Shown: piece after piece, positions 21,174-33,334 of the stretch
Layout: every line of letters begins with the position of its first letter
How positions within the stretch are numbered: position 1 is the first letter of the stretch
Assembly: GCA_003952965.2 (NCBI GenBank)
Contig: CM025854.1
Coordinates: 14,238,690 to 14,302,689, forward strand
From: Morella rubra
Lineage: Eukaryota; Streptophyta; Magnoliopsida; Fagales; Myricaceae
Direction: 5' to 3'
DNA length: 64,000 nt
Position numbers and translations under genes: made by a program
The notes under the pieces: model-generated
Databases searched by the model: none
Told to the model about the DNA's origin: nothing
What the model saw: only the letters and a program-made list of their open reading frames with translations

Positions 21174-21938
21174 ATGGAAGCAAATGTGAGTAGAATGGTT
21201 AACCTAAATGGTTCAAATTATCACATATGGAAGGGAAAAATGGAAGATCTTCTTTATGTAAAAGATTATTATCTACCGGTGTTTGCTACTGAAAAACCGG
21301 CTAACAAGTCCGATGCAGAATGGACTTTGTTACATCGACAGGTGTGTGGGTATATCAGGCAGTGGGTAGATGACAATGTTTTGAACCATATTAGTGGGGA
21401 GACACATGCACGTACTTTGTGGAGTAAGCTTGAACAGTTATATGCTAGAAAAACTGGAAATAATAAGATGTTTCTAATTAAGCAGATGATGGCTTTGAGA
21501 TACCAGGATGGGACTCCCTTATCTGATCACTTGAATACATTCCAAGGAATTATTAATCAGTTAGCTGGAATGGGTATTAAGTTTGATGATGAGATACAGG
21601 GTTATGGTTGCTTGGTTCATTACCGGACTCGTGGGAGACACTCAGAACTTCTTTGTCCAACTCTGCTCCAGATGGTGTAATTACAATGGATATGACCAAG
21701 AGTTGTCTGTTAAACGAAGAGATGAGAAGAAAATCACAGGGATCCTCTTCACAGTCAGAAGTCTTGGTTACAGAAAAGAGGGGGAGAAGCAAGAGCAGAG
21801 GTCCGAAGAACAGAGATAAAGGCAGAAGCAAGTCCAACAGGTTCTCTAATGTCGAGTGCTATCATTGCGGGAAAAAGGGACACATCAGGAAATATTGCAG
21901 GCAATTGAAAAAGTACAAGAATGAGAAAGTACAAGAAT
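21174..21938 (+). pseudogene. copia gag (UBN2 domain and CCHC knuckle), frameshifted
   Basis: ATG at 21174 starts [20 protein letters not shown], the typical copia Gag start with L-G-NY-W. The UBN2-like core follows ([35 protein letters not shown]). Near 21600 the frame shifts. It continues [11 protein letters not shown], a Lys/Arg/Ser-rich linker and CYHCGKKGHIRKYC (CX2CX4HX4C) near 21858-21899. After the knuckle a 16-bp tandem duplication (AAGTACAAGAATGAGA, about 21912-21943) shifts the frame again before the protease. The domains are complete in content but not in one frame. Confidence 0.9.
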
Positions 21939-24900
21939 GAGAAAGGAAATGAAATGAAGAACGAGACTGACAAAGATGGTGATGATAGAGTTGCTACCAC
22001 CACTCCTGCAGACTTCCTCATTATTTATGAAGATGAGATGATAAATGTTGCATGCCATGAGACCAGTTGGGTGATTGATAGTGGTGCCTCCATTCATGCT
22101 ACATCTAAAAAGGATTTCTTTACATCCTATAGATCTGGTGATTATGGAACTGTAAAGATGAATGATGGCTTGGTTAAAGTCATTGGCATTGGAGATGTGT
22201 ATCTGGAGACGAATAATGGCACGAGATTGGTTCTCAGAAATGTGAAACATATTCCTGACATTCGTTTGAACTTGATTTCTGCAGGTCAACTTGATGATGA
22301 TGGGTATTGCAGCACTTTCAATGATGGCCAGTGGAAGCTTACTAAGGGTGCTATGGTTGTGGCTCGAGGTAAGAAGCTCTCTGCATTGTACATTATGCAG
22401 GCAAAGATCTTCAACGACCTTGTTAATGCGATGGAAGTAGATGGTACAGTAGAACTATGGCACAAGAGGCTTGCTCACATGAGTGAGAAAGGATTAGCCG
22501 TACTGGGAAAGAAAAGTCTACTATCTGGGTTGAAAAGTACACATCTGAAAAGGTGCAGTCATTGTTTGTCAGGGAAGCAGAACAGAGTCTCCTTCAAGAA
22601 TTCCTCTCATTTGAGAAAGACAAAATACTGGATTTGGTGCATTCAGATGTATGTGGCCTATGAAGACGAAAACACTTGGTGACTCGAGCTATTTTGTAAC
22701 CTTCATAGATGATCATTCAAGAAAGTTATGGGTATATTTCTTGAAGACAAAAGATCAAGTGTTAGCTGTGTTCAAACAATTTCAAGCCCTAGTTGAGAGA
22801 CAGACTGGGAAAAAGCTGAGGTGCATCCGTACAGATAACGGGGAGAGTATTCTGGTCCTTTTGATGAGTATTGCAGACAACAGGGAATTCGGCATCAAAA
22901 GACTACTCCGAAAACTCCTCAGTTGAATGGCATAGCTGAAAGGATAAACAGAACTTTGGTTGAAAGAGTGAGATGTTTGCTTTCACAAGCAAATTTGTCA
23001 AGATCCTTTTGGGGTGAGGCGTTGAGCACAGTTGTTCATGTGTTGAATCTTACACCTTGTGTTCCTCTACAGTTCGATGTACCAGACCGAGTTTGGACAG
23101 GTAAAGATGTTTCCTACGATCATTTACGTGTATTTGGGTGTAGCATTTGTGCATATTCCCAAAGATGAAAGGTCCAAACTTGATGTGAAGACACGACAGT
23201 GCATATTCCTTGGTTACGGTCAAGATGAGTTTGGATACAGATTTTATGATCCAGTTGAGAAGAAAGTTTTGAGAAGCAGAGATGCCGTGTTCGTAGAAGA
23301 ACAGACAATTCAGGATATTCAGAAAGCAGAGAAATCTATGTCTCAGAATGATGATATTTTGATTGACATGGATATAGTTCCATTGAAGAATTTGCCAACT
23401 CAGGTTGATAATGATGTTCAGTATGACCACCATGGTACAAGTGAGGTGGTGTTCCCTTACAAGTTCAAGCAGATGTTCAGACTGATGAGCAGTTAACAGT
23501 GCCAGAGATTCCACCAGAGGTTCCATCCAGGAGGTCTACCAGAGACCGACATCCTTCCACTAGATATTCTGCAGAACAGTATGTGTTATTGACTGACGGG
23601 GGAGAGCCCGAGTGTTTTGCAGAAGTTATGGAAGATGAACATAAGACAGACTGGGTTGAGGCCATGCAAGAAGAGATGCAGTCACTATACGATAACCACA
23701 CCTTTGAGTTGGTGAAACTACCTAAAGGTAAAAGAGCTTTGAAGAACAAGTGGATTTACAAGGTGAAGCAAAGTGAGTTCACTTCACGGCCACGGTACAA
23801 GGCTAGATTGGTTGTCAAAGGTTTCGATCAGAGAAGAGGTATTGACTTTGATGAGATCTTCTCTCCAGTTGTAAAGATGTCATCAATTCGTACTATTCTT
23901 GGCCTAACAGCTACTCTTGACTTAGAAGTTGAGCAGATGGATGTGAAAACTGCCTTCCTTCATGGTGATTTGGAGGAAGAGATTTATATGGAGCAACCAG
24001 AGGGTTTCAGAGTAAAAGTTAAAGAGGATTACGTGTGCAAGCTGAAGAAAAGTCTATATGGACTGAAGCAAGCACCGAGACAGTGGTATAAGAAGTTTGA
24101 GTCTGTTATGGTAGAGCAAGGCTACAAGAAGACAACTTCTGATCACTGTGTATTTGTTCAAAAATTCGCTGATGATGATTTTATCATTTTACTGCTTTAT
24201 GTGGATGACATGTTGATTGTTGGCAGGAATGCTTTAAGGATTGACAAACTGAAGAAGCAGTTGGATAAGTGCCATGAAAGACTTGGGACCAGCGAAGAAA
24301 ATTCTTGGCATAAGAATCAGTCGTGACAGGAATGCTAAGAAGTTGTATTTGTCACAAGAGGAGTACATTGAGAAAGTGCTTCAGAGGTTTAATATGGACA
24401 ATGCTAAAGTGGTTAGTTCTCCTATTGCTACCCACTTCAGATTGAGCACCGAGCAATGTCCTTCTACAGATGAAGAAAAGGAAGACATGGCAAGAGTTCC
24501 TTACGCCTCAGCAGTAGGAAGTTTGATGTATGCAATGGTTTGCACAAGACCAGATATAGCCCATGCAGTGGGTGTAGTTAGCCGATTCATGTCAAATCCA
24601 GGAAGGGAGCATTGGAATGCAGTTAAGTGGATCATGAGGTATCTTCGAGGCACTTCCAGTGTGAGACTTGGTTTTGGAATTGGACAACCATTACTAGTTG
24701 GCTACACAGATGCAGACATGGCAGGAGATGTGGATACTCGAAAGTCTACTTCGGGTTATCTAATTACTTTTGCAGGTGGGGCTGTTGCTTGGCAATCAAG
24801 ACTTCAAAAGTGTATTGCCCTTTCTACGACAGAGGCAGAACTAATTGCAGCAACAGAAGCTGCTAAAGAGTTGCTATGGACAAAGAAGTTCATGAGAGAA

Positions 24901-25164
24901 CTTGGTTTCAAGCAAGAAAGGTATGTGTTGTTTTGTGATAGTCAGAGTGCTATTCATCTTGCTAAGAATTCCAGTTTCCATGCAAGATCGAAGCATATTG
25001 ATATTCGATACCATTGGATCAGAGATGTGTTGAATGATAAATTACTGGAACTTGAGAAAGTTCACACTGATGATAATGGTTCTGATATGTTGACAAAAGC
25101 ACTACCAAGGCAGAAGATTGAAGATTGTTGTTCGATCGCCGGGATGGCGATTTCCTCCACATAA
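21921..25164 (+). pseudogene. copia pol: protease, integrase, RT, RNase H
   Basis: Protease WVIDSGASIHATS lies at about 22068. The GAG-pre-integrase block is LWHKRLAHMSEKGL. The integrase core has FVTFIDDHSRKLWVYFLKTK and RTDNGE, then NGIAERINRTLVE, and its later part reads WGEALSTVVHVLN. RT begins WVEAMQEEM and KNKWIYKVK, has FSPVVKMSSIR, QMDVKTAFLHGDLEE, LKQAPRQWYKKF and YVDDM (about 24198). RNase H has TDADMAGDVDTRKSTSGY, LSTTEAE, CDSQSA and KHIDIRYHWIRD, ending at TAA 25162-25164. Frame changes occur near 22650, 22850-22920, 23150, 23490 and 24270. All catalytic motifs I can check are present, but the protein cannot be made from this copy without frame repair. Confidence 0.92.
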
Positions 25165-25166
25165 TC

Positions 25167-25180
25167 GGAAGGGGGAGATT
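25167..25180 (+). other. polypurine tract
   Basis: GGAAGGGGGAGATT directly before the 3' LTR primes plus-strand synthesis in LTR elements. Confidence 0.9.
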
Positions 25181-25828
25181 TGTTGGGTTTATTCCTTCTA
25201 TGTGAAGGAAAGCCCAATGGGGGTCTTTAATAAGGCCCAAAGCCCATTAGGGTTTTAACTCATAACCCTAAGGAGAATTCTTTAAGTTGTACGGATTAAA
25301 AGAAGAGAAAGAAAAGAAAGAGGCAGTTTTTCTCTTTCACGCCCAGGTTTCATCAAAGGCTAGATCCCGCTTCGTCTGTGGTCCGATCGAGCTGAAATTT
25401 GGAGGAGACGTTCACGACACAAGGGGCTATCATCTGAACGGTGAAGATCAGATTTTGAGCTCGGTAACAGTTGTTCGTACACGTGAACAGTAACCGCGGA
25501 TTGTTGGTATTTTCTCTACGTTGTTTTTCCGTAGTATTTGCCAAGATTGATATCATCTTGAAGATCTGAGTTGTAGCCTCTAGTTGTGACTAGAGAAGAC
25601 TTTGTGTACCCATTATTTGGTTTATAGTGGAGATTTGACTGGACTAGGTCCCGTGGTTTTTTCTTCCTCACACCGGGGAAGTTTTCCACGTAAAAATTGC
25701 TTGTGTTGTTCTTGCTTGGTGTGATTGATTATTCTTCAGTACGTATAATTGTTGAGATTACGCTCTATTTGCTTTCATCTAGAGAGAAGATTTCTTTCGC
25801 TGTTTGTTTGTCGATATTTCTCTCAACA
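25181..25828 (+). repeat. 3' LTR of Tork-like copia
   Basis: Starts TGTTGGGTTTATTCC and ends CTCTCAACA. AAG and then LINE sequence ACGTCTGATGCTGC follow. Confidence 0.93.
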
Positions 25829-25831
25829 AAG

Positions 25832-27095
25832 ACGTCTGATGCTGCTTCCAAGATATGGATTTCTTTCAAATACAAGCGTCTCTCTGGTCTTTGCTATCAT
25901 TGTGATCGTCTGGATCATCTTGTGAGCGTGTGTTCTTTTCAAGTTCCGCATCCTCTGCAGGCAAAACTTGGGGTTCATATGAAAGATCCCCCTTGGTAGG
26001 CAGCCCTCCCCGCTCCTCCTTTGACGATGCCTCCTGATGATATTCGCACTAGTTCTTCTGCATTGATTACATCTTCTAAAGGCAAAGTGATGATTTCTAC
26101 TCTTCCTTTGGGTAGATCGCCTCCTGGTTCGTCTCAGCTAACTACCTCTAGTATGAGTCCTGTTACTCCCATGCAACATCCTGTTGGGGTTCTTGAGGCT
26201 CCTGGTTACTCTCATTCGGTCCTGACTAAACCGGTTCTGTACCGGTCCCTTCCGTTGCAGCCTTCATTAAATGTCGCCTCAAATGTGTCAGAACATGGGG
26301 TTCGCATCAGTCCAACTAAATCTCAGACTCGGAATCTGGAAGGTTCTAGAATTTTATCTTTTCGAGGAGACAACTTTGGTTCTCCTATGGGCCCGTCTCC
26401 CCCCTCTTTTCCCAAGTCGGTATTGGACCTTGATTCCCCACGTCTCCTTGTGGACCACCCCTATTCAGTGGGCTCCCCGCTTCCAGTGGGCTCTGGCGGT
26501 CAGCTAGACTTTTCTCCTGCACATGTGGATGCTGCGTTCACTGTGGGCTCTACTCAGATGGTCCTCCTCTCCAGTCCCTGCCCCAGGCCCACTCAACTTC
26601 AGTCTTCTTCCCCCAATTCTCCATATAGGCCTTCTCTTCATCTTGTTGACGTGGACGACACCCCCAATCTACCCATTGCCATATTTCTCATCCTTAGCCT
26701 TCCCCAATCCCCTGACTCCTCTCTCTCGCCTCGTTCTAAGGCACATTGGTTTACTGCTGTGATGTCTGAGGAAAATGAGCTCACCACTCATCTACAGCCG
26801 GTTTCTCCAAAGCGTCTGCGTGTTGTTACTTCGGATCAGGCTGGGGGGGGTGCAACCTAAGAGAACCAAGAACACTCCGGTGTTTCCGTCGATTGATGAT
26901 CTTCCTTTGTCTAGCTAGGTGCCTCCTGCTTCTCAGTATTCTACTTCTTAGAAGAAGTTGAGTGGTATTTTTCGAATTCAGAAGAGCCACTCGGTGGTGA
27001 GCCCCTATGGTAGCAGTTCGGTGATTGGCTCTGGTAAGGGCAAAGCAAAGGTGGTGGGGGCAAACCTTTCTCTGTCTTCCCCCCAGAGTGAATGA
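25832..27095 (+). pseudogene. LINE ORF1, 3' part (CCHC knuckle, Pro/Ser-rich tail)
   Basis: Sequence resumes TSDAASKIWISFKYKRLSG, then CYHCDRLDHLVSVC, a CX2CX4HX4C knuckle typical of plant LINE ORF1 proteins. A TAG near 25996 interrupts a long Ser/Pro-rich region (26021-26860). A G-run at 26843-26850 shifts the frame. The other frame continues PKRTKNTPVFPSIDDLPLSS and ends SLSSPQSE with TGA at 27093-27095. That stop overlaps the ORF2 start ATG (27092-27094) as ATGA. The knuckle binds LINE RNA in related elements; this copy has three or more lesions. Confidence 0.8.
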
Positions 27096-28033
27096 GTCTA
27101 CTCTCCTGGAATTGTCGGGGTCTTGCTCGAGGCCAAGCAATCCGAGCTCTTCGAGCGTTGTTCAAGCAAAATGATCGGGGAGTTGCTTTTTTAATGGAAA
27201 CCAAGATATCTGATGAGGCTCTTTCTCATACTGTTCGTAATCTTGGGCTCTTTTCTTTTGTTTCTAGTCCCCCCCTGTTGGCCTCAAGGGTGGGCTCGTC
27301 CTCTGTTGGCGCCCTAACATCAGTTTGGCTGTTGTTTTTGTTTCTTGTAATATTATAGTGGTTCGGATTTCTCCTGGTCTGGATTTGGATGACTTCCTTG
27401 TTTATTTTATTTATGGTTTGTCCTCTTAACATGCTCGTCAACCTTTTTGGTTATTATTGCAATCTCTGGTGGATGACCTGCCTGAACCTAGTCTGTTTAT
27501 TGGAGCCTTCAATGAGCTTTTATCTCCTTCTAAAAAATGTGGAGGCTGTCCAACCCAAGTTTCTTCATCTCGTGGATTCAGTCACTTTCTTGAATCTAAT
27601 GGGCTTGTTGACATAGGTTACTTGAGGCCTTTGTACACTTGGTTGTAACGGTCGTTCCAGCTTGGCCTATATTAAGGAGTGCTTGGATCGCAGGGTGGCT
27701 TCCCTGGATTGGCGTGTATGTTGTTTCCGAATGCGGCTGTTTCTCATTTACCAATCTCCCCGTCGGATCACTTACCTCTGTTGTTGGATTTATGGGGTCT
27801 TCCGTCCTCTCTCCCCAAAGAATTTAAATTTGAAGAGTTTTGGCTGAGGGACCATTCTTGTCTTCAGATTATCGAGTCTGTTTGGCGTCGTTCTTTTGTG
27901 GGCAACTCTGTCTTTGTTCTTTTCCAAAAGATCAAAGCCTCGAAGGTTGCCCTTAAAGAGTGGAACAAGCACTGCTTTAGGCACATTTAGAGCTCTATGT
28001 CACAGGTTGCTTCTTTTCTGGCTTTGTCCGTTT
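27092..28033 (+). pseudogene. LINE ORF2, endonuclease part
   Basis: ATG at 27092 starts MSLLSWNCRGLARGQAIRAL, the N-terminus of the L1-type AP endonuclease (SWNCRG, first catalytic Asn). FLMETKIS follows with the metal-binding Glu. After frame changes FIGAFNELLSP and SPSDHLPLLLDLWG appear (about 27757-27798); the SDH is the conserved active-site triad end. KEWNKHCF follows, then a TAG. The copia element at 28034 interrupts soon after. The endonuclease nicks target DNA in active L1 elements. Confidence 0.82.
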
Positions 28034-28961
28034 TAATGTACTTTAGTTGGCGTATAGACTTCATGATGAGTTGAACTCTAAGTTTGATCTAAGTTCATTC
28101 ATAGTTTGATCAAGACTCACGAAAGGCAGTTACAACGGTTTTGACAGAAGCGCGCAAGAAGCAAGATTACTAGAGTATTCGTGAGAAGACTTCCACCCGG
28201 ACCTCCAAAATATAAAAGCGGTTTTTCGTCTCACATCTGGGACGTCCAGATGATTGCTTGAGTGATTGCTGGAGAGAAAGCCTTGTTTTCCAAAAGCCTT
28301 AATTCTACGTACATTCTCTGAAAAAGTTTCTGTAGTTTGCTGTGAGTAAACTGAGATTGAACCCAAGTGTGAATAAATCAGCGTGGTTATGAAAGATCAG
28401 TGTTTCGGAATCAAAATCTTCAACTAGAAGAGAGTTCCTCGTTCCCTGCATGAAGGCAGATCTGGAAGTTGGATTCCAGGTAAGGTAACTGTGTATTAGA
28501 CTAGCAAATGGGATTTGGGTAGCCTATAAGATCACGGTGTATTGAAGTTGAAGATTATAGTGGATTCGAACTGTTGGCCTTCAGGCCTAGAGAGTTTTTT
28601 CCCTCTTGAAAGAATTCTTTCAAGTGGGTTTTCTCTTCGTAAACAAATTTTGGTGTCCTATTCTGATTTTGTTTACATTGAATAACTTACTGTTATTAGG
28701 ATTGGTTCTTGCTTTAGTTTCTTTAATTGATAAAGAACGTAAGAAGTAATATTCGGCTGATTGAATATACTGCTGTACAGTGTCCATAGTTGGTTAATTC
28801 TCCGCACGTTATTTTGTTGATTTGGTTTTTCTTGAAATTACTGACTGTGCTTGTGAAGAGTGTGCAGTAATTAAGTGGTTATAGAATTCAAGAAAAAATT
28901 GAACCTATTCAACCCCTTTCTAGGTTCGGCAAAGCTGTTGAGTCTTAAGCCATCCACTTCA
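28034..28961 (+). repeat. 5' LTR of SIRE-like copia
   Basis: Begins TAATGTACTTTAGTTGG and ends CCATCCACTTCA. Confidence 0.88.
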
Positions 28962-28963
28962 AT

Positions 28964-28975
28964 TAGTATCAGAGC
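28964..28975 (+). other. primer binding site, iMet-tRNA (one mismatch)
   Basis: TAGTATCAGAGC, 2 bp after the LTR, differs from the usual TGGTATCAGAGC by one base. Confidence 0.8.
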
Positions 28976-29007
28976 AGACTTCAACTCCTAAGACTCAATT
29001 ATCCAAT

Positions 29008-29865
29008 ATGGATAAAGGACAATCGCTGAATGTTCCTCCGTATTTTGATGGCTCGAACTACGCTTATTGGAAAGTGAGAATGAGAGCATTTCTCAAGTCG
29101 ATTAATGAAAGGGTATGGACTTCTGTGACTTTAGGATGGGAGAAACCGTATACTGTTGTAAATGAAGCAAAGATTGTGAAAGAACCGCAGCAATGGTCTG
29201 CTGTTGAGTTGCTAAATTCCAGCTGGAACAGTAAGGGAATTAATGCCATTTTCATGAGCGTTTCCCCTGAAGAATTCATGCGGATTTCTAACTGTGAAAC
29301 AGCAAAAGAGGTATGGGATATCCTCTTGGTCACTCATGAAGGTACGAAGGCAGTTAGGGATTCCAAAATTCATATGAATATCACTAAATTTGAAGAGCTT
29401 AGAATGAAAGACGATGAAACATTTGACGAGTTTTACAGGAAACTCACCAATCTGGTAAACTGTAGCTTTAGTTTAGGTGAGAAAATACCTGAATCTAAGG
29501 TCGTTCGTAAGGTTCTAAGATCTTTACCAGAAAGGTTTAGGGCTAAAGTGACAGCCATTGAAGAGAGTAAAAATCTGGACTCTATTAAGCTTGATGAACT
29601 AGTGGGTTCTCTTCAAACTTATGAAATGGGGTTTCCTCCAACTAAGAAAGGAAAGTCCATTGCATTGAAGGTTTTGGATGACGATTCTTGTTCTGAAGAT
29701 GAGGCATTAGATGAAGAATACATCGCACTCTTTGTCAAAAAATTTCGAAAAGTGTTCAGGTTTAAAAAGAGCAGAAACTGGAAAGATGAGTTGATGCTAC
29801 ATGTAAGTGCTTTAACTCATCAAATACAACTTATAAATCAGAAAATAAATCCCTTGAACAACTAG
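29008..29865 (+). pseudogene. SIRE-like gag, N-terminal part
   Basis: An open frame of 285 residues starts MDKGQSLNVPPYFDGSNYAY. It contains the UBN2-like core (EVWDILLVTHEGTKAVRDSK, EELRMKDDETFDEFYRKLTN, VVRKVLRSLPERFRAKVTAI) and ends after an acidic stretch (DDDSCSEDEALDEEY). SIRE-type Gag normally continues to a CCHC knuckle and coiled coil. I see no knuckle here, and only about 40 codons separate its end from the protease, so the nucleocapsid part appears deleted. Confidence 0.85.
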
Positions 29866-29879
29866 AAACGAGTTTGGAA

Positions 29880-32800
29880 GAAGAAATCTATTAATTCTTG
29901 TTTTGTAGCCCACATTGCTCTAAAAGCAAAGAGCAATTATACTTAGTACCTTGACAGTGGCTGCTCTAAACACATGTGTGGAGATAAAAGCATATTCACC
30001 TCTTTTAAAGATGGTAAGGGAGGAGCTGTTACATTCGGAGATGACAGTAAATCTAAAATACTTGGTAAAGGTTCAGTTACTCTTTCTGATTCTTTAGTTT
30101 TCAATGATGTTTTGTATGTGCAAGTTCTAAAATCTATTTTGTTAAGCATTAGCCAGATATGTGATTCTGGATTTGATGTAAAATTTTCTAAAAACAAGTG
30201 TTCTGTTGTTAACTCTAAGGGAAAATTTGTTTTTAATGGTATACAAACCTCTGACAATTGTTATGGGTTAATCATAGATGATGCAATATTTTGTAACAAA
30301 TCCAATACTGACATATCACATCTTTGGCATCAAAGATTAGGCCACATAAAGTATCGTGACCTAATGAAAATCACCAAGTTAGTTGAAGGCATGCCTAGAC
30401 TAAACAAGATGGTTGACAATGTTTGTGGACCCTGCCAATTAGGAAAACAAATTAGAACCTCACACAAAAAGACCTCTGACATTCTTACTTCTAAAAGCTT
30501 AGATTTATTACCTATGGATTTTTCTAGGTATACTTGGATTGAACTTCTCAGAGAGAAGTCTGAAACATTTGAAAAGGTCAAAACCTTTGCAATCGATTGC
30601 AAAATGAAAAAGGGTGTAAAATTCAAAGAATCCGAATTGACCATGGGAAGGAATTTGACAACACTGACTCTCATACATTGTGTCTTGATGAAGGAAAAAT
30701 CGAGTCCTTCAAGAAATGACTCGTGTAATGCTTCATGGTAAAGTTATAGGTAAAAAGTTTTGAGGGGACGCTATAAACACAGCATGTTATATCATTAATA
30801 GGGTGTATATTCGTCCAAAAACAAATAAAACCCCTTATGAAATTTGGAGAGGAAAAAGACCTACTGTGAAGTACTTTAAAGTTTTTGGGAGTAAGTGTTA
30901 TATATTACGTGATAGAGAAAATCTTGGTAAATTTGATTCACATTCTGATGAAGAAATATTTTTAGGATATTCAACATTTAGTAGAGCTTACCGCGTGTAT
31001 AACTCATGTACTCTTACTGTCATGGAAACTATCAATGTTAACCTTTGCAATCGATTGCAAAATGAAAAAGGGTGTAAAATTCAAAGAATCCGAATTGACC
31101 ATGGAAAGGAATTTGACAACACTGACTTTCATACATTGTGTCTTGATGAAGGAAAAATCGAGTCCTTCAAGAAATGACTCGTGTAATGCTTCATGGTAAA
31201 GTTATAGGTAAAAAGTTTTGAGGGGACGCTATAAACACAACATGTTATATCATTAATAGGGTGTATATTCGTCCAAAAACAAATAAAACCACTTATGAAA
31301 TTTGGAGAGGAAAAAGACCTACTGTGAAGTACTTTAAAGTTTTTGGGAGTAAGTGTTATATATTACGTGATAGAGAAAATCTTGGTAAATTTGATTCACA
31401 TTCTGATGAAGAAATATTTTTAGGATATTCAACATTAGTAGAGCTTACCGCGTGTATAACTCACGTACTCTTACTGTCATGGAAACTATCAATGTTAAAA
31501 TTGATGATGACTTAGACAATGCTACTAACCAGAAAGATATCGAGAATGTTGCTATGCAAGAAAATCAGGACGAAGAAGAAGAAGATGAACAAATAGAGCA
31601 GTCTAAAATAACTGAAGAAAAGCAAACTTCATCTGATTCCGAGTCTGATGAAAACAGAGAAACAGGTTCAGAAAATATATTGGAACCTTCTTCTCGGGTG
31701 AAACTAAATCATCCTAAGCAAAATATTATTGGAAATGTCAATGATGGAATGAGACTGAGAGGTAGAACTCTAAACCAAATTACATATTCATGTTATGTCT
31801 CTTTGTGTGAACCAAAAAATGTTGATGAAGCTTTAAAAGATGAATATTGGGTAAATGCCATGCATGATGAGCTAAATCAGTTTATTAGAAATGATGTTTG
31901 GTATTTAGTTCCAAGACCCACTGCTAATAATATCATTGGTACTAAATGGATTTTTAAAAATAAATCAGATGAAAATGGTGTTGTAATTAGAAATAAAGCT
32001 CGTTTAGTTGCACAAGGGTACACACAAGTAGAGGGCATAGACTTTGATGAAACTTTTGCACCTGTAGCAAGATTAGAGTCTATAAGAATATTGTTGGCTA
32101 TATCTTGTTCCCTAGGCATCAAATTATACCAAATGGATGTTAAAAGTGCATTTTTGAATGGTATCTTACAAGAATAAGTGTTTGTAGAACAACCTAAAGG
32201 GTTCATAGATCCAAATTATCCTAACCATGTGTTTAAACTGAAGAAAGCTCTTTATGGCCTAAAGCAAGCCCCTAGGGCCTGGTACGATAGGTTGACTGCA
32301 TATTTGCTTGATAATGGTTTTATAAGAGGAGGTGCTTAATCGTACTCTTTTTATAAAGAAAATTGATAAGAATATTATCATCGCACAAATTTATGTAGAT
32401 GACATTGTATTTGGGTCTCCAATGGATTCCCTTGCTTTAGATTTTGCTGAAACCATGAAGAGTGAGTTTGAATGAGTATGGTTGGAGAACTACATTATTT
32501 TCTCGGTTTGCAAATTAAACAAAGCAAAAATGGTTTGTTTATTTCTCAAACTAAGTATGCAAAGGATCTTGTAAAACGGTTTGGGTTGGAAAACAAAAAA
32601 CATACAAAGGTTCCTATGAATACCTCCGTGAAATTAAATCTTGATGCATCTGGAAAAAGTGTAGATCATACATTGTATCGTAGTATGATTGGAAGTTTAC
32701 TATATTTAACTGCCAGTAGACCTGACTTATCTTTTAGTGTAGGGATATGTGCTAGGTTTCAAGCTGATCCTAAGGAAAGTCATCTTGAGGCAGTAAAGAA

Positions 32801-33334
32801 AATCATTCGATACGTGAACGGTACTGTGAACTATGGCATCTGGTATTCTAACGATTCTAACACTCATTTGGTTGGTTTTACTGATGCAGATTGGGCTGGA
32901 AATTCTGATGACAGAAAAAGCACTTCTGGTGGCTGCTTCTACTTAGCTCGAATTTAGTAGCTTGGCTAAGTAAAAAGCAAAGCTCAATTTCATTATCAAC
33001 TGCTGAGGCAGAATATATTGCCATGGGAAGTTGCTGTACACAACTTCTGTGGATGAAACAAATGTTAGCTGATTATGGACTAAACCAAAAATCTATGTCT
33101 GTATATTGTGACAATACCAATGCTATAAATATTTCTAAAAATCCTGTACAACATTCACGCACCAAACACGTAGATATTAGACATCATTTCATACGTAACC
33201 TTGTTGAAGACAATATTGTTAATGTTGAACATCTTTCCACTGAAAATCAATTAGCTGATCTATTTACAAAATCACTTGATACATCTAGATTTGAATTTTT
33301 GAGACAAGCTGTAGGTGTTTGTCAAATATTGTAA
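29880..33334 (+). pseudogene. SIRE-like pol with integrase deletion and tandem duplication
   Basis: Protease appears as YLDSGCSKHMCGD (about 29943; a TAG just before). The pre-integrase block is LWHQRLGHIKYRDLMKITKL. The integrase core is damaged: after LDLLPMDFSRYTWIELLREK the expected zone with the first catalytic Asp is shortened. Then comes a 458-bp tandem duplication (30583-31497). RT starts at about 31840 ([36 protein letters not shown] then TAA). It continues [15 protein letters not shown] and YVDDIVFGS (about 32392). RNase H reads TDADWAGNSDDRKSTSGG, LSTAEAEYIA and KHVDIRHHFIR, ending at 33334. At least five lesions make it inactive. Confidence 0.9.
30583..31497. repeat. 458-bp tandem duplication within integrase region
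   Basis: Copies 30583-31040 and 31041-31497 both run from ACCTTTGCAATCGATTGC to CTATCAATGTTA. By eye there are about six differences, including a one-base deletion in copy 2. Each copy starts with the perfect 18-bp palindrome TTTGCAATCGATTGCAAA (30586-30603, 31044-31061). Confidence 0.92.

Larger units (their letters stand above)
20473..25838 (+). mobile_element. Ty1/copia element, Tnt1/Tork-like, inserted in LINE ORF1
   Basis: LTRs at 20480-21123 and 25181-25828 start TGTTGGGTTT and end TCTCTCAACA. AAG follows each LTR, then either the primer site (left) or LINE sequence (right). ACGTCTG flanks both sides (20473-20479, 25832-25838), and removing the element rejoins LINE ORF1 in frame. By eye the LTRs differ by about 8 events in 645 bp. 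Internal order is gag, protease, integrase, RT, RNase H, the copia order. RT/RNase H wording (SAVGSLMYAMVCTRPDIAHA, KSTSGYL, ALSTTEAE) is close to tobacco Tnt1. At least six frameshifts make it non-autonomous as assembled. Confidence 0.92.
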
